Positions 22,434-32,099 of a DNA stretch of 64,000 nt are shown piece after piece (position 1 is the stretch's first letter; the number at the start of each line of letters is the position of its first letter). The translations under genes were made by a program, and so were the position numbers. The stretch lies in NCBI GenBank assembly GCA_951804985.1, contig OX638131.1, positions 82,796,638 to 82,860,637 on the forward strand, written 5' to 3'. The notes beneath the pieces were generated by a model. The model was not told the origin of the DNA, made no database searches, and saw nothing but the letters and a program-made list of their open reading frames with translations. The stretch is from Dryomyza anilis. Lineage: Eukaryota > Arthropoda > Insecta > Diptera > Dryomyzidae.

Positions 22434-22826
22434 CGAGTTTTTTTTCAAATGTCACATTTGATCGGTTACTGGAAAAAAACACAAAATTTCTTACCCCATC
22501 CTAATGACTTCGAAGAAGAAAACCTTAAATCATCAAGTTCAAAATTAACACAAATAAATTATGGCAGTAAAATAATTGTATGTTTTTTTCACTGTATTTT
22601 TATTTAAATGTTAATCCTTATTGTGATAACGGTAGGATCTTGGCCAAATTTTAAATTGTAAAAAAGGAACTATTTTGAAGGATTTTTATAATCTAAATAA
22701 AAAAATTTAATGATGATTGTAGGAAGGATTTGGTTAACCTAATTTTAGACCACGTGTTTAATAAAAATTTTATTAATTAAAAATGTGGGATTTTAAAAAC
22801 ATATCATCACAAATTCAAGCGCAAAA

Positions 22827-24171
22827 CTGCTACAATTTTGAGCTCCGACGATACAGAATTGTATGACCAGGAAGTGCGCAATAAAAAGTTATGCATGGAG
22901 CACTCTATAGATGATTTTTCAGAGGGACAAAAGCTTTGGGCCAAATTGTTTGAAAATAGAACAAAACAACTTAAATTATCGCTGGACAAAAATCTTGATA
23001 ATATTTTAAGAGAATGGGCGGTTCTGAAACACACTTTCGGTTATGTTTTGGTAATATATATTACCATTTAACTTAAAATAAATAGTAGTAGAAAAGTACT
23101 ATAAAAGTAAAATGTATTGTAAAGGTTATTTATACGGTATGTTTTGTCATTAACTAAAAATTGTCACATGTCATATATTTCCAGATTTGTGAGGATTTTC
23201 AAAAATTATACGATACACTTAGAGGTCTTTATGAAAATTGGCCGTCATTTGAAATGAAATACGACATTGTAAAATCCAAAATTAAGGACAAAACAACTTT
23301 AGAATTAATAGAAAGCTTGGACAATACGAATGAAGGTATTAATCGATTAATTAACATTCTGATTAATCAATTATTGATTAAATAATTATTTTTTTTATTT
23401 AAATTTTTTTACTTAAAATACAGAATAATCTATTTAATAGTATTTAAAATATAATATTTATCATTTATAGATGCGAAAATAATCTCTATGATGTTGGGCC
23501 TGCATGCCGTTTTAAAGCCCATAGTTGCACATAAATTTCAAAATAAATCTTGGCTGCTATCAATAAAAAACTCGCAAGACAGTTTTTTTAAAAATGCGGA
23601 GGATGTAAGCGCTGTTGAGGAATTAATAAGGCTGCGGAGCAATATGTGCAGAGTATTGGGGATTGCTAATCAACCGTTCATTATAGAGGTTGGAATAAGC
23701 AAAAGTGCTATAGATTATTATTTAGTAGTATTAGACAGCATAAAATATAAAATTACTAGTTTCTTAAAAAGTATAGACATATGTTTCAAAATTCACATAA
23801 TATTAAATTTAAAATATTCTTTCGAATATACCACGGTTTGGACATTCATTCAAATTTTTTTTTATGGTATTAATTCAAATAAAATAAATTCACATAAAAA
23901 AAGATTATTAAATGATTGAAATTAGTGTCATAGCACATATTTTTCAACCCTGGAAAAAATGTATTGGCAACCCTTTTACTTATTAGACAGCATAAAATAT
24001 AAAATTACTAGTTTCTTAAAAAGTATAGACATATGTTTCAAAATTCACATAATATTAAATTTAAAATATTCTTTCGAATCTACCACGGTTTGGACATTCA
24101 TTCAAATTTTTTTTTATGGTATTAATTCAAATAAAATAAATTCACATAAAAAAAGATTATTAAATGATTGA
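22827..24171 (+). pseudogene. Second gene of CACTA-like element, split into pieces
   Basis: Pieces in order: LYDQEVRNKKLCMEHSID and LWAKLFENRTKQLKLSLD (22827-23050), ending in FGYVL; QICEDFQKLYDTLRGLYENW with KYDIVKSKIKDKTTLEL (23180-23383); then from 23488 LGLHAVLKPIVAHK, WLLSIKNSQDSFF, EELIRLRSNMCRVLG, QPFIIEVG and LDSIKYKITSFLKSIDICFK. This arrangement matches an uncharacterised protein repeatedly found beside CACTA-like transposases in animals. GT- and AG-like bases at the borders (after GYVL, before QICEDF) would allow introns, so the gaps need not all be lesions. The C-terminal block is duplicated. Its function is unknown. Confidence 0.5.
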
Positions 24172-24234
24172 AATTAGTGTCATAGCACATATTTTTCAAC
24201 CCTGGAAAAAATGTATTGGCAACCCTTTTACTCC
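23731..24234 (+). repeat. 252-bp tandem duplication
   Basis: 23731-23982 and 23983-24234 are nearly identical; I see only a TCGAATATACC versus TCGAATCTACC difference plus edge changes. It duplicates the DSIKYKITSFLKSIDICFK part of the second gene, after a stop, and so adds no coding sequence. The low divergence implies a recent event. Confidence 0.9.
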
Positions 24235-24748
24235 AGAATACTTTTTTTCTATATAGAGTAGGCGCAAATTATCAATCAAAATTGCTATATTTAACAATTT
24301 GATTGTCAATCTAGGCTCAATGAACTTTTTAACAATCCTACAATTGAAAATAACAATGAATTGTTAAATTTTGAAGTTTTATTTAAATGACGTTTAATTT
24401 TAAACGTCAAATCTGAAGTCAGATGTGTCGAAAATCATTTTCGAAAAATTAACAATTATAATTGTTAATACCAATAATAATTAACAATAGAAAATTGGCA
24501 ATGCCATTTTGACCAATATGATTGTTAATTTATTATTAGAATTAACAATTATTTTCTGAGAGTGTACACAACATACTAAGGTTTTAATAATTTATCGATT
24601 AAATTTTATTATAAGCTTTAAGATAACTTCAATTTAATGACGAATTTAGAATTTTTAGATACTTCATTTTAGCCAATTTGGTTGTTACAAAAAACTTTCA
24701 AGTTCTTCCGTCCTATTGTTCAAAGAGGATTCCTCTGTGTGTGTGTAG

Positions 24749-25197
24749 AATTTGATTTAAAAAAATATCAACTCCTAAGATGCTCTATTGGATGAGTAAA
24801 TCGATATGGAGAATTTTCAGGGAAATCCTAATATGGGAAATGAACCCGCTGGGACCTCAAAAATCGCGTTTGGGATACAAATCGACAATTTCGAAATGGA
24901 ATTAAAATTACTTCTCCGAAAAGTAATAAACTAAAAACGAGTTCTAGTAAAAACAATCACTGCTTCTGTATTTTTTATCCGATTTTACTCGTTGATAGTT
25001 TGTTCAAACACAAATAAAATTTCCTAAAATATGACCACTTTTTTTTGTTTAATCAACTTTCAAATTGTCTATTTGTATCCTAAATGCGATCGTTAGGCGG
25101 CTCCATTTCCCATATTGAGATTTCCCTGCAAATTCTCCTCATCGATTTTCTCATCCAATATAACATTTTGAGTTGTTGATCTTTTCTTGATTTGAAC
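24749..25197. repeat. Imperfect long palindrome (foldback-like)
   Basis: The left arm (about 24760-24925: TATTGGATGAGTAAATCGAT, GGGAAATCCTAATATGGGAAAT, GATACAAATCGACAATTT) matches the reverse complement of the right arm (about 25045-25190) with moderate divergence. The spacer is about 120 bp. A foldback-type or MITE origin is likely, and the divergence makes it older than the adjacent mariner-type MITE. Confidence 0.7.
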
Positions 25198-25229
25198 TCA
25201 TGTCATCGATTGCCAGACTAGTGTAAGTA

Positions 25230-25607
25230 CAGGGTATTTGGTTCGTCCATGTCATTAATTCATGGGGTCATTCTATGACTAAAACAAAATAATAAAATGT
25301 AAAATAAATAAATGTCTAATTTCTCCACCTTATTTAAGAAACAGGGTCCTTAAGATATGTATATTACTGACTTAACTTAGTAAATTTAATTCTTTAAAAT
25401 ATGAGTATAAAAATGAGATTAATTTCTCAACAGATTATACTTCATAACCAATTATCTTGACTGAGTTATGTTAGTAGGATGCATTTCTTAAGGACCCTGT
25501 ATCTTAAATTAAAATTAGACATTTATTTATTTTACATTATCTTATTTTATTTATTGAGTCATAGAATGAGCCCATGAATTTTTGACATGGACGAACCAAA
25601 CACCCTG
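25230..25607. mobile_element. Tc1/mariner-type MITE with long inverted arms
   Basis: Flanked by TA on both sides (25228-25229, 25608-25609). Termini CAGGGTATTTGGTTCGTCC and, on the other strand, CAGGGTGTTTGGTTCGTCC. The arms continue for about 130 bp (through GTAAAATAAATAAATGTC and CAGGGTCCTTAAGA), so most of the 378 bp is palindromic. No coding capacity. Superfamily inferred from the TA duplication and the palindromic form. Confidence 0.75.
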
Positions 25608-26153
25608 TATTTACTCTTATTTAATTCAAAAAGAAATAATAAAGAACAAAAAATATATACGCACCAATGAATGTTGTTTTTCTTCAGTTTTTCGATTTTC
25701 GTCGAATAGATTTTCGTCGATTTTTTTCGATTTTATCGATTTCAGCAATCGGCAATCCTCATTAATGTTACGCCATGGTTGTGTGATCCCAGTCTTGATG
25801 CCTGCTACCATTGACTTGAGTTCATCGTATTTTTTGTACATATCGTCCAGAATTGCTTGTTTAGCCTTATTTATTTCGGTTTGTATAAATTCTATTATGT
25901 TGTTTATTGCATCTTTATTTAATAAAACAAATATTTTCAAAGTCACTTCAAAGTTACACCCAAAGAACGAATCAGTTGAGGCAACCGTCTTTTTTTGCCA
26001 ACCGATTTACTTAGTTCAGTCAACATTCGACTGATTCAGTTGTTGCAACACCGCGTATCAGTTCACACAGAACCTATGAATACAATTAAAATAACCAATT
26101 TGTTTAGTTGTGTTAGCCAATTTAATTATAAGAAAGCGGCCATTTTACCTCGT

Positions 26154-26278
26154 CCTAGCGCTCCAACATGTCGCAAAGACGAAGTCAGCGTCACAACAGC
26201 GTTGCTGAGATCAAACATTGCCGGCGACGATTCGTTGTGCTGCTGACTTTGTGTTTGCAACACGTTGGAGCGCTAGGG
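26154..26278. repeat. Palindrome with CCTAGCGCTCCAAC arms
   Basis: The left arm (26154-26200) and the right arm (26233-26278) pair over about 45 bp with a few mismatches, around a 32-bp loop. The arms are GC-richer than the surroundings. It lies in the place where copy B at 29985-30368 has no such sequence, so it is probably an insertion. Confidence 0.65.
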
Positions 26279-26601
26279 CTGCATATAGAAACAAAATCGC
26301 AAGAACTCTGTAGAATAGTGTCTCTTGTTGAAGAAAGTATATTTGAGCATGAAAAAAACGAACAGTAACAACGAACAAGTCTTAAAACAATTACAAATTT
26401 TGTTTTACACGTGGCACGAGTGAAAAATCTAAAGCTTGCGCGACCGGTGTTATCCTGCTTTGACATCGCTTTTATACAAGACAACTGATTTCGCAGTTGA
26501 ATCAAATAAATATTGGTTGCTACAACATAATGTTATATAATTATCTGTTAAGTCAAATAAATATTGGTTAGGTCTCATTTTGAAATCAGTTGCCGTAGCA
26601 A

Positions 26602-27160
26602 TGGAAATACAACCAGTTGGGAAGGTTAGATCACATAGGAAATTTTAAAGTAGGTGTTATTATCATAGTTAGGATTACCAAAATTATAGTCGGTCTAAGC
26701 CGACTATAAATACCCTACACATATGTGTGGTTACCATTAAAAGTGGTATATAGGTCACCAGCATAAACGAATCCTGAAAATAACTACAAACTTTCAATCG
26801 CTGAAGTATTTCCATTCATTTGATACCCATATTTACAAATGGGTAGGTGTACCGAATTTCGACTTTTTTTTTGTTGAACCACAAGTCGTTTCGTTTCGGA
26901 AAACATTACTATCATGTATTTGAGCATGATATCAATATATATTTGACCAAAAAAAGTTTACCTAAGCACGTATACATAAAAATTGATCTTTATATGTACA
27001 TTTTATATGAGGTATTTGAACATAAGTGGTCGGATCATAGGTCACAATGGACCGATCTCGCCAATTTTTTCGCACATACAGCGTAGGTATATTAGTAATC
27101 TAAGTTATAAGTTTCATTTATCTAGCTCTTTATTTTTAAAAGTAGTAGGGATTTCAACAG

Positions 27161-27235
<75 letters not shown>

Positions 27236-27396
27236 GACAGACAGACGGACAGACGGACATCGCTAAATCGACTCAGGAGGTCATGCTGATCAAGAATATA
27301 TATACTTTTCCATACCGGAGATGCTTCCTTCTGGGTGTTACAAACGGCGTACCAAACTGAATATACCCTTTCACTTTTAGTGTAGGGTATAAAAAT
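26602..27396 (+). mobile_element. DINE-1-like (Helentron-associated) element, copy 1
   Basis: Starts CCAGTTGGGAAGGTTAGATC and ends GTGTAGGGTATAAAA. Near the left end is a perfect hairpin TATAGTCGG-TCTAAG-CCGACTATA (26687-26710), then ATACCCTACAC, which pairs with GTGTAGGGTAT at the right end. The right part (ACATCGCTAAATCGACTCAG, GATCAAGAATATATATACTT, GATGCTTCCTTCTGGGTGTT) resembles the conserved tail of Drosophila DINE-1 elements, and a GACA microsatellite occupies the usual central position. A second copy is at 49453-50122. Non-coding. Confidence 0.78.
27157..27260. repeat. (GACA/GACG)n microsatellite in DINE-1-like element
   Basis: About 25 tetranucleotide units, mostly GACA with interspersed GACG. 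In the sister copy (49950-49990) the array is much shorter and interrupted, so the length varies between copies. The frames covering it on both strands are artefacts. Confidence 0.92.
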
Positions 27397-27576
27397 TGAA
27401 AATGGATAACAAGTTTGTTTCTCCAATCAATGTTGCAGTTGCTTCAACTAATATTTGGTTACGCTTCATACTATTGTTCTCCACAAATGAATTTCAGTTG
27501 AGGCTGACTAAATTTGGTAGATGCAAATTAATATTCGTTGAAACAACTGCACGCCAAGCTATTATTTTTTTGTGTG

Positions 27577-28740
27577 TATAATTATTGGTAGATTGGGCAA
27601 AAAAATAGTGGTAGATTTCACAAAATAATGGTAGCTTTTTATATTTTTGCAAATACGAAAAATACAGATTTTTTTATATATTCTTTATATACATTTAACT
27701 AATTTGATGAATAAAAATTGTCTGATATTATAATTTTAAAACATTTCAATTGTATAATCAAACTTAAACAAATTATATATATTTTTTTAACAACACAATA
27801 AATACATAGACTCCAGTTATATCACCGTTATATTTTTATTCATTTTGAAGTATATGAAATTAGTATGTATTCGGTATAGTATTATGATGATAGAGTTAGA
27901 TATGTTCAATCAAATTCAATGTTAGTTTTGCTTAATTTCCCATACAAAATACAAAACTGGATTCTGGTGTAGACAATTTTGTATTTCGTAATTTGACTTT
28001 GTCCTATGAAAACTTTTCTGCAGGGGGTCAAAGTAAAAAAATAATTAAAAACTTTAACTTTGACAAGTGTTGCCAGATTGGCCAAATAAATTGGGGATAA
28101 TTTTTATCTTTTAAAAAAATATAAAAAAGTACATGTTACTCAAGAAGAAAAATCGTTACAGAGATAAGTCCAATTTTACAAAAAAAAAACTAAAAAAAAA
28201 AGGAAAACAATAATTTTCATACAAAAAATGATTTTTATCTGCATAATCATTAATAATACATAATCCAATTTTAAAACTTAAGTTCTCTCAAGTTTTCTCT
28301 GTACAACACTTTTATAATTTTTAAAATCGGTTGAATGGTTCCGAAAATACTGAATTTAATCGAATATAAGAGCGTTGGGAAACACTGTGCAGCGCCCAAC
28401 TATTGTTATAATTCAGTGTCCAATTTATTTACTTAGGGCTTGTAAATACTGATTTGTTATTGAATGCATTTTATAAGTTTGCAACATAGAACAGAAGCTT
28501 ATCTAATCGTAGTTGCTTGAACTAAATTTATGCCATATAGTTGCGCATAGTTGCTCTTGGACTAGAATTGAATTACCCATTGAAATTTATTTTGGGAAAT
28601 ATATGATGTTACATGGCAGACAATAACTATTATGAAGTAGCAACATAATCGTATGGTTCCACTTAACCCTTAAAATGCCCAAATAATAAATGCTCATTTG
28701 AAGAATTCCCCAAAAGTTGTAAATCTCCCGTTGACAATGT
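27577..28740. other. Gene-free stretch upstream of the trypsin
   Basis: Very AT-rich. I see no coding frame, RNA gene or repeated element other than short A/T runs. Distal regulatory sequence for the trypsin could lie here, but no motif cluster stands out. Confidence 0.4.
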
Positions 28741-28770
28741 TATCAAATTGTAACCTTTACAGTCTTACAG

Positions 28771-29004
28771 AGTAGATAAGTGCCTACAGTTGTAGGTAAA
28801 CCCAATCAGCAACAAAACAATGGAACACTTAGCGTAACTGACCTCGCTTATCGATAACAGAACCAAAAAAAAAAGGCGGCCATAAAACTTAGAGCCACAA
28901 ATCCCCACATTGACAAGGCTACTGATAGTTAATTCTGCGACTTAAAAACCTCTTCAGAGTGCCTACTATAAAAGGCAGACGTACGTTGTACGCCACCAAC
29001 AGTC
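28771..29004 (+). promoter_or_regulatory. TATA promoter with GATA sites for the trypsin gene
   Basis: TATAAAAG lies at 28967-28974, and an initiator-like ACAGTC is at 28999-29004, about 32 bp downstream, which places the transcription start near 29001 and gives a 5' leader of about 23 nt. Upstream are GATAAG (28775-28780) and the palindromic CTTATCGATAAC (28847-28858), two overlapping GATA sites that also contain TATCGATA, the DREF-type core; another GATA lies near 28924. GATA factors drive midgut digestive genes in flies, so gut expression is a reasonable inference. Confidence 0.7.
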
Positions 29005-29023
29005 GCTGACAAACACACTCAAT

Positions 29024-29809
29024 ATGTGTCACCTACAGACGGCATCACTACTTCTGCTGCTCGCCTTCAGCTGCGGCACAGCCTCAACTCTTCGACGACT
29101 GCCACATCGCCCGACACTCGACGGTCGTATTGTGGGCGGCCAAGCCATAGATATTTCGGACGCGCCGCATCAAGTGTCACTGCAGCGCGGCTACCATTTC
29201 TGCGGCGGCTCTTTAATAGCCAAACGTGTAGTCTTGACAGCAGCGCACTGCACGGCCGGCGCTACTGCGGCCAGCATACAGGTTCGCATTGGCTCCACGT
29301 TGTCGGCGCAGGGCGGTAAACTTGTCAGTGTGCAGGAGATACATGGACATGAGAAATACAACCCGACAACTATTGACTACGACTTTTCGGTGCTGTTACT
29401 GGAGGATTACGATGATAATGAGCTGATAAGCGGCATCATAGCCTTACCAAAGGCCGATGCGCCGGTGGCCGACGGCGCTCCACTCACTGTCTCCGGCTGG
29501 GGCAACACGCAAAACGACACCGAGTCCAATAAAACGCTGCGAGCGGTCACCGTTCCGAAGGTGAGTCAGAAGAAGTGTACTGAATCCTATGCTGGATTTG
29601 GCGGCATCACGGACCGCATGATATGCGCAGGATTGCCCGTGGGCGGTAAGGATGCGTGTCAAGGTGATTCTGGTGGACCTCTAGTGGGCGATGGTATTTT
29701 GGTTGGCGTAGTCTCCTGGGGTTATGGCTGCGCCAAGCCACAGTATCCAGGTGTGTATTCTCGTGTAGCATCGGTGCGCGCGTGGATCACGGAGAAAAGT
29801 GGCGTTTAA
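29024..29809 (+). CDS. Secreted trypsin-like serine protease (S1A family)
   Basis: A 261-residue intronless gene, the only intact host-like gene in the window. A hydrophobic signal peptide (about 1-20, [10 protein letters not shown]) is followed by a short propeptide ending in Arg35, then the mature N-terminus IVGGQ at 36. The catalytic triad is complete: His75 in TAAHC, Asp120 in DYDFS, and Ser216 in GDSGGP. Asp210, six residues before Ser216, is the S1-pocket residue that gives cleavage after Arg/Lys; Gly233 and Gly243 keep the pocket open. Cysteines 60/76, 185/201 and 212/236 fit the three conserved insect trypsin disulfides. The Arg-Ile activation site implies tryptic autoactivation. The product is most likely a midgut digestive enzyme. 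It is markedly GC-richer in codon use than the flanking DNA. The ATG at 29024 is preferred because the signal peptide begins there and it lies just downstream of the predicted start site. Confidence 0.97.
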   Translation: MCHLQTASLLLLLAFSCGTASTLRRLPHRPTLDGRIVGGQAIDISDAPHQVSLQRGYHFCGGSLIAKRVVLTAAHCTAGATAASIQVRIGSTLSAQGGKLVSVQEIHGHEKYNPTTIDYDFSVLLLEDYDDNELISGIIALPKADAPVADGAPLTVSGWGNTQNDTESNKTLRAVTVPKVSQKKCTESYAGFGGITDRMICAGLPVGGKDACQGDSGGPLVGDGILVGVVSWGYGCAKPQYPGVYSRVASVRAWITEKSGV

Positions 29810-29849
29810 TGTTGGCACTCATCGGCAGAAATACTATGGAAATGTTGAA

Positions 29850-29855
29850 AATAAA
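29850..29855 (+). terminator. Polyadenylation signal of the trypsin gene
   Basis: AATAAA about 40 nt after the stop codon, a normal distance for a short fly 3' untranslated region. Confidence 0.75.
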
Positions 29856-29984
29856 TGATGGAAAAATAATATAATTTCTTTGGATTATTTTTTTTTATTT
29901 AGAATTAAAATAACGCCCAAATACAAAAAACGGTGAGTAACGACGCAGCTAATTATATTATCAATGATATCGAAACGTCCCTAT

Positions 29985-30368
29985 ACCCATATCAGTTGGG
30001 GCACCCGGTTTTTTATTTTTGCCTAACGATTTATAAGTTCTGTGAGCATTCGAATAATTCATAATTTTTGCCACACTACATATCAGTTCACACAACTAAT
30101 GAATTCTATTGACATAAACAAATTATCGGCGTCGGCAGATTTCTCAGTTGAATCAAATACATATTAGTTTCCTAATGTTATATCATTTAGTCAATATGAC
30201 CAACTATCTGTTGAGCCAACTAAAATATTGGATATGTCTCATTTTAAATTTAATTTTCGTAGAAATGTTAAGGCTTTAATTTATAGTTGGTTACGCTTCG
30301 TACTACTGTAGATGCAAATAAATATTCATTGAAAGAACTGCACGCCTAGCAACTATTTCTGTGAGTGT
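29985..30368. repeat. Dispersed repeat, copy B
   Basis: Contains CATATCAGTTCACACA, CTCAGTTGAATCAAATA and GGTTACGCTTCGTACTA, shared in the same order with 25960-27576 but without the nested insertions, so it gives the uninterrupted state. It ends in CTGTGAGTG followed by TA. The left limit is uncertain. Confidence 0.5.
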
Positions 30369-30646
30369 AGTAGACATTTTACTTATTAGAGAAGAAATTA
30401 TATTGGCGATCTAAAAAACATAAGTAACTAAATAACATAAGAAATTTTTTGAAATCGGAACGATAAAAAATAATAAAAGTTTGATATTGCTTCGAAAAAT
30501 GTTACGATATCGATGCGATAAATGTTTATATATCGTATAAAATTAGAATCGATAAAGCAACGAGATCGAACTTTTTTCAAGAAGTTATTCGAGGCATCGG
30601 AGGTGTTCGAGACATGGCAGACTAGGTTTTTAATAGAAGAAATATT

Positions 30647-32099
30647 ATGAATCGCATTTTGTACGTGCTTGAGAAGGACCCTTTGGGTGCAAGTTCTTCT
30701 AGAGAACGATCTAGAAGTCGGAGCGCTAGGAGGGACAACAACAATAAAAATGAGGAAAAATGCTTATTAACAACATTGCAGACGCAACCTTATGAATTTA
30801 CACAACCGCAACCAGACCAGCCAGCAACAGGAAAAGCTTCCGAATCGGTTCAGGACATTTATGGTAAAGATTTTCCATTAAAATATGACTACACACATAG
30901 TGGACCATACATAGTCTACGTGGATACAATTTCAACAAATAATAACAGAAAACTCATTAATTCGATTAATCTTGTAAAGTCTCTAAAACAACTGGACATT
31001 CCAAATGTACTTGGGGTAACAAAAATTGGTTTTGGCAGATGTAAAGTCGCGTTTCGCACGCCGATTGCTGCAAACGGGTTTGCATCAGATGAACGTTTTG
31101 CAAACGATTACTGCATTAGAATTCTTCCGCATTTCAAATCCAAAAAGGGCATCATCTTTAATGTACCAACATATATAAAAATGGACGAACTTCATCTAGA
31201 ATTAAATTCACCGATACCGATTCTAAAATTAATCAGGGTTATGCGAAACCAAAATTCCCACTGAAAGGGTCAACATTCTTTTCAAGGGGCTAGACATTCC
31301 CAAGGAAATAGCTTATACTTATACGATATTGAAAGTAAACTATTTTATACCATTCCAGCAGTGCTATCGTTGCTTCAGATTTGACCATTTTGCTCAGCAT
31401 TGTAAACAATCTGCTTCAGCTTGTTCAAAATGCTTTAATATACATTCTGCAGGTGAAAACTGCAGGTGGTTCATTTTACAATTTGTGCAAGAGATAGCTC
31501 TTGCACAAATTGTAAAATGAACCACAAACCTACAGACAAAGTCTGTCCCGCACGTGAGAAGGCTTTCTTAATTAAAAAGGTTATGACCATTGAAAACTTA
31601 AGTTTTATTGAAGCTAGAAATAGATTTTGAGCAATGTACTCTAATCGTTTTGACACCCTTCAAGAACATGGATGGAGATGGTAGTTTTCCAGACCTACCA
31701 GTAGTTCGAAAGCAAGTACAAACACGTAACAATCACATTGAAGCTGCCAGCGCATATCAAACCAAATTCTCATATGCTAAAGTGGCCGCTAATAAACAAA
31801 ATCAATTAAACAACACGAAAAAAATAATAGATCAAAGAAATGAAATTATTAAACCGGACCAACAATCTATAAATATTGCTCATTTCAATCAACATAGGGT
31901 TGATGAAATGGAAAAAATTATGACGGAAATTGGCAACTCGGTCAATTCCTTTTTGTCTGATTGTAGTTTTGACCCGTCAGACAATAACTCAAAAGCATAT
32001 TTCTTAAAAATTAAAAACACTATTGACAGATACAACATTGTGAATGACACTGAAATGTTTAATAATAATAACATATACATAAATAAAAACAATGATTAA
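30647..32099 (+). pseudogene. I-type LINE ORF1 (gag-like, CCHC knuckles), broken
   Basis: The first part (30647-31264) is a Ser/Arg-rich N-terminus followed by an RRM-like region (GPYIVYVDTIST, GVTKIGFGRCKVAF, FANDYCIRILPHF). A frameshift near 31262 precedes FIPFQQCYRCFRFDHFAQHC (Cys-x2-Cys-x4-His-x4-Cys), CSKCFNIHSAGENC and, beyond an inverted duplication, CKMNHKPTDKVCP, which would be a third knuckle. The C-terminal part (31608-32099) is polar and Asn-rich, ending just after the ORF2 start, so the two ORFs overlap by several bases. The product would bind the LINE RNA. The lesions make the present copy inactive. Confidence 0.68.
31466..31525. repeat. Perfect 28-bp inverted duplication within ORF1
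   Basis: Arms 31466-31493 and 31498-31525 are exact reverse complements with a 4-bp spacer (ATAG). The right arm encodes the third zinc knuckle in the expected frame; the left arm is its inverted copy, inserted where the coding sequence should continue. It looks like a templated snap-back event. Confidence 0.9.

Larger units (their letters stand above)
19211..24564 (+). mobile_element. CACTA/EnSpm-like DNA transposon, degenerate
   Basis: Left end CACTCAGAATAGGAAATTGT; right end reads, on the opposite strand, CACTCTCAGAAAATAATTGT. Both are bordered by TA, so the target duplication may be TA. Between them lie a transposase remnant and a second conserved gene, the two-gene plan seen in animal CACTA-like elements. 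The terminal match is imperfect (about 15 of 20), so the limits are provisional. Palindromes and a 252-bp tandem duplication sit inside. Confidence 0.55.
25960..27576. mobile_element. Dispersed repeat (copy A), carrying nested insertions
   Basis: Its two ends correspond to the single block at 29985-30368: a left part with CGTATCAGTTCACACA and a right part with AGTTGAATCAAATAAATATT and GGTTACGCTTCATACTA, ending in GTGTGTATA. The terminal GAGTG|TA-type end resembles those of the CACTA-like element, so a non-autonomous relative is possible. Nested inside are a palindrome (26154-26278) and a DINE-1-like element (26602-27396), which makes this repeat older than both. Confidence 0.45.

Noticed and set aside
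25626..25946. 106-residue minus frame as a host gene
   Set aside because: Lys/Glu-rich, overlapping the end of a MITE and the start of another repeat, with no recognisable domain; too weak to call.
26983..27426. RTDRQTDRQ and SVCLSVC frames
   Set aside because: Translation of the GACA/GACG microsatellite on either strand.
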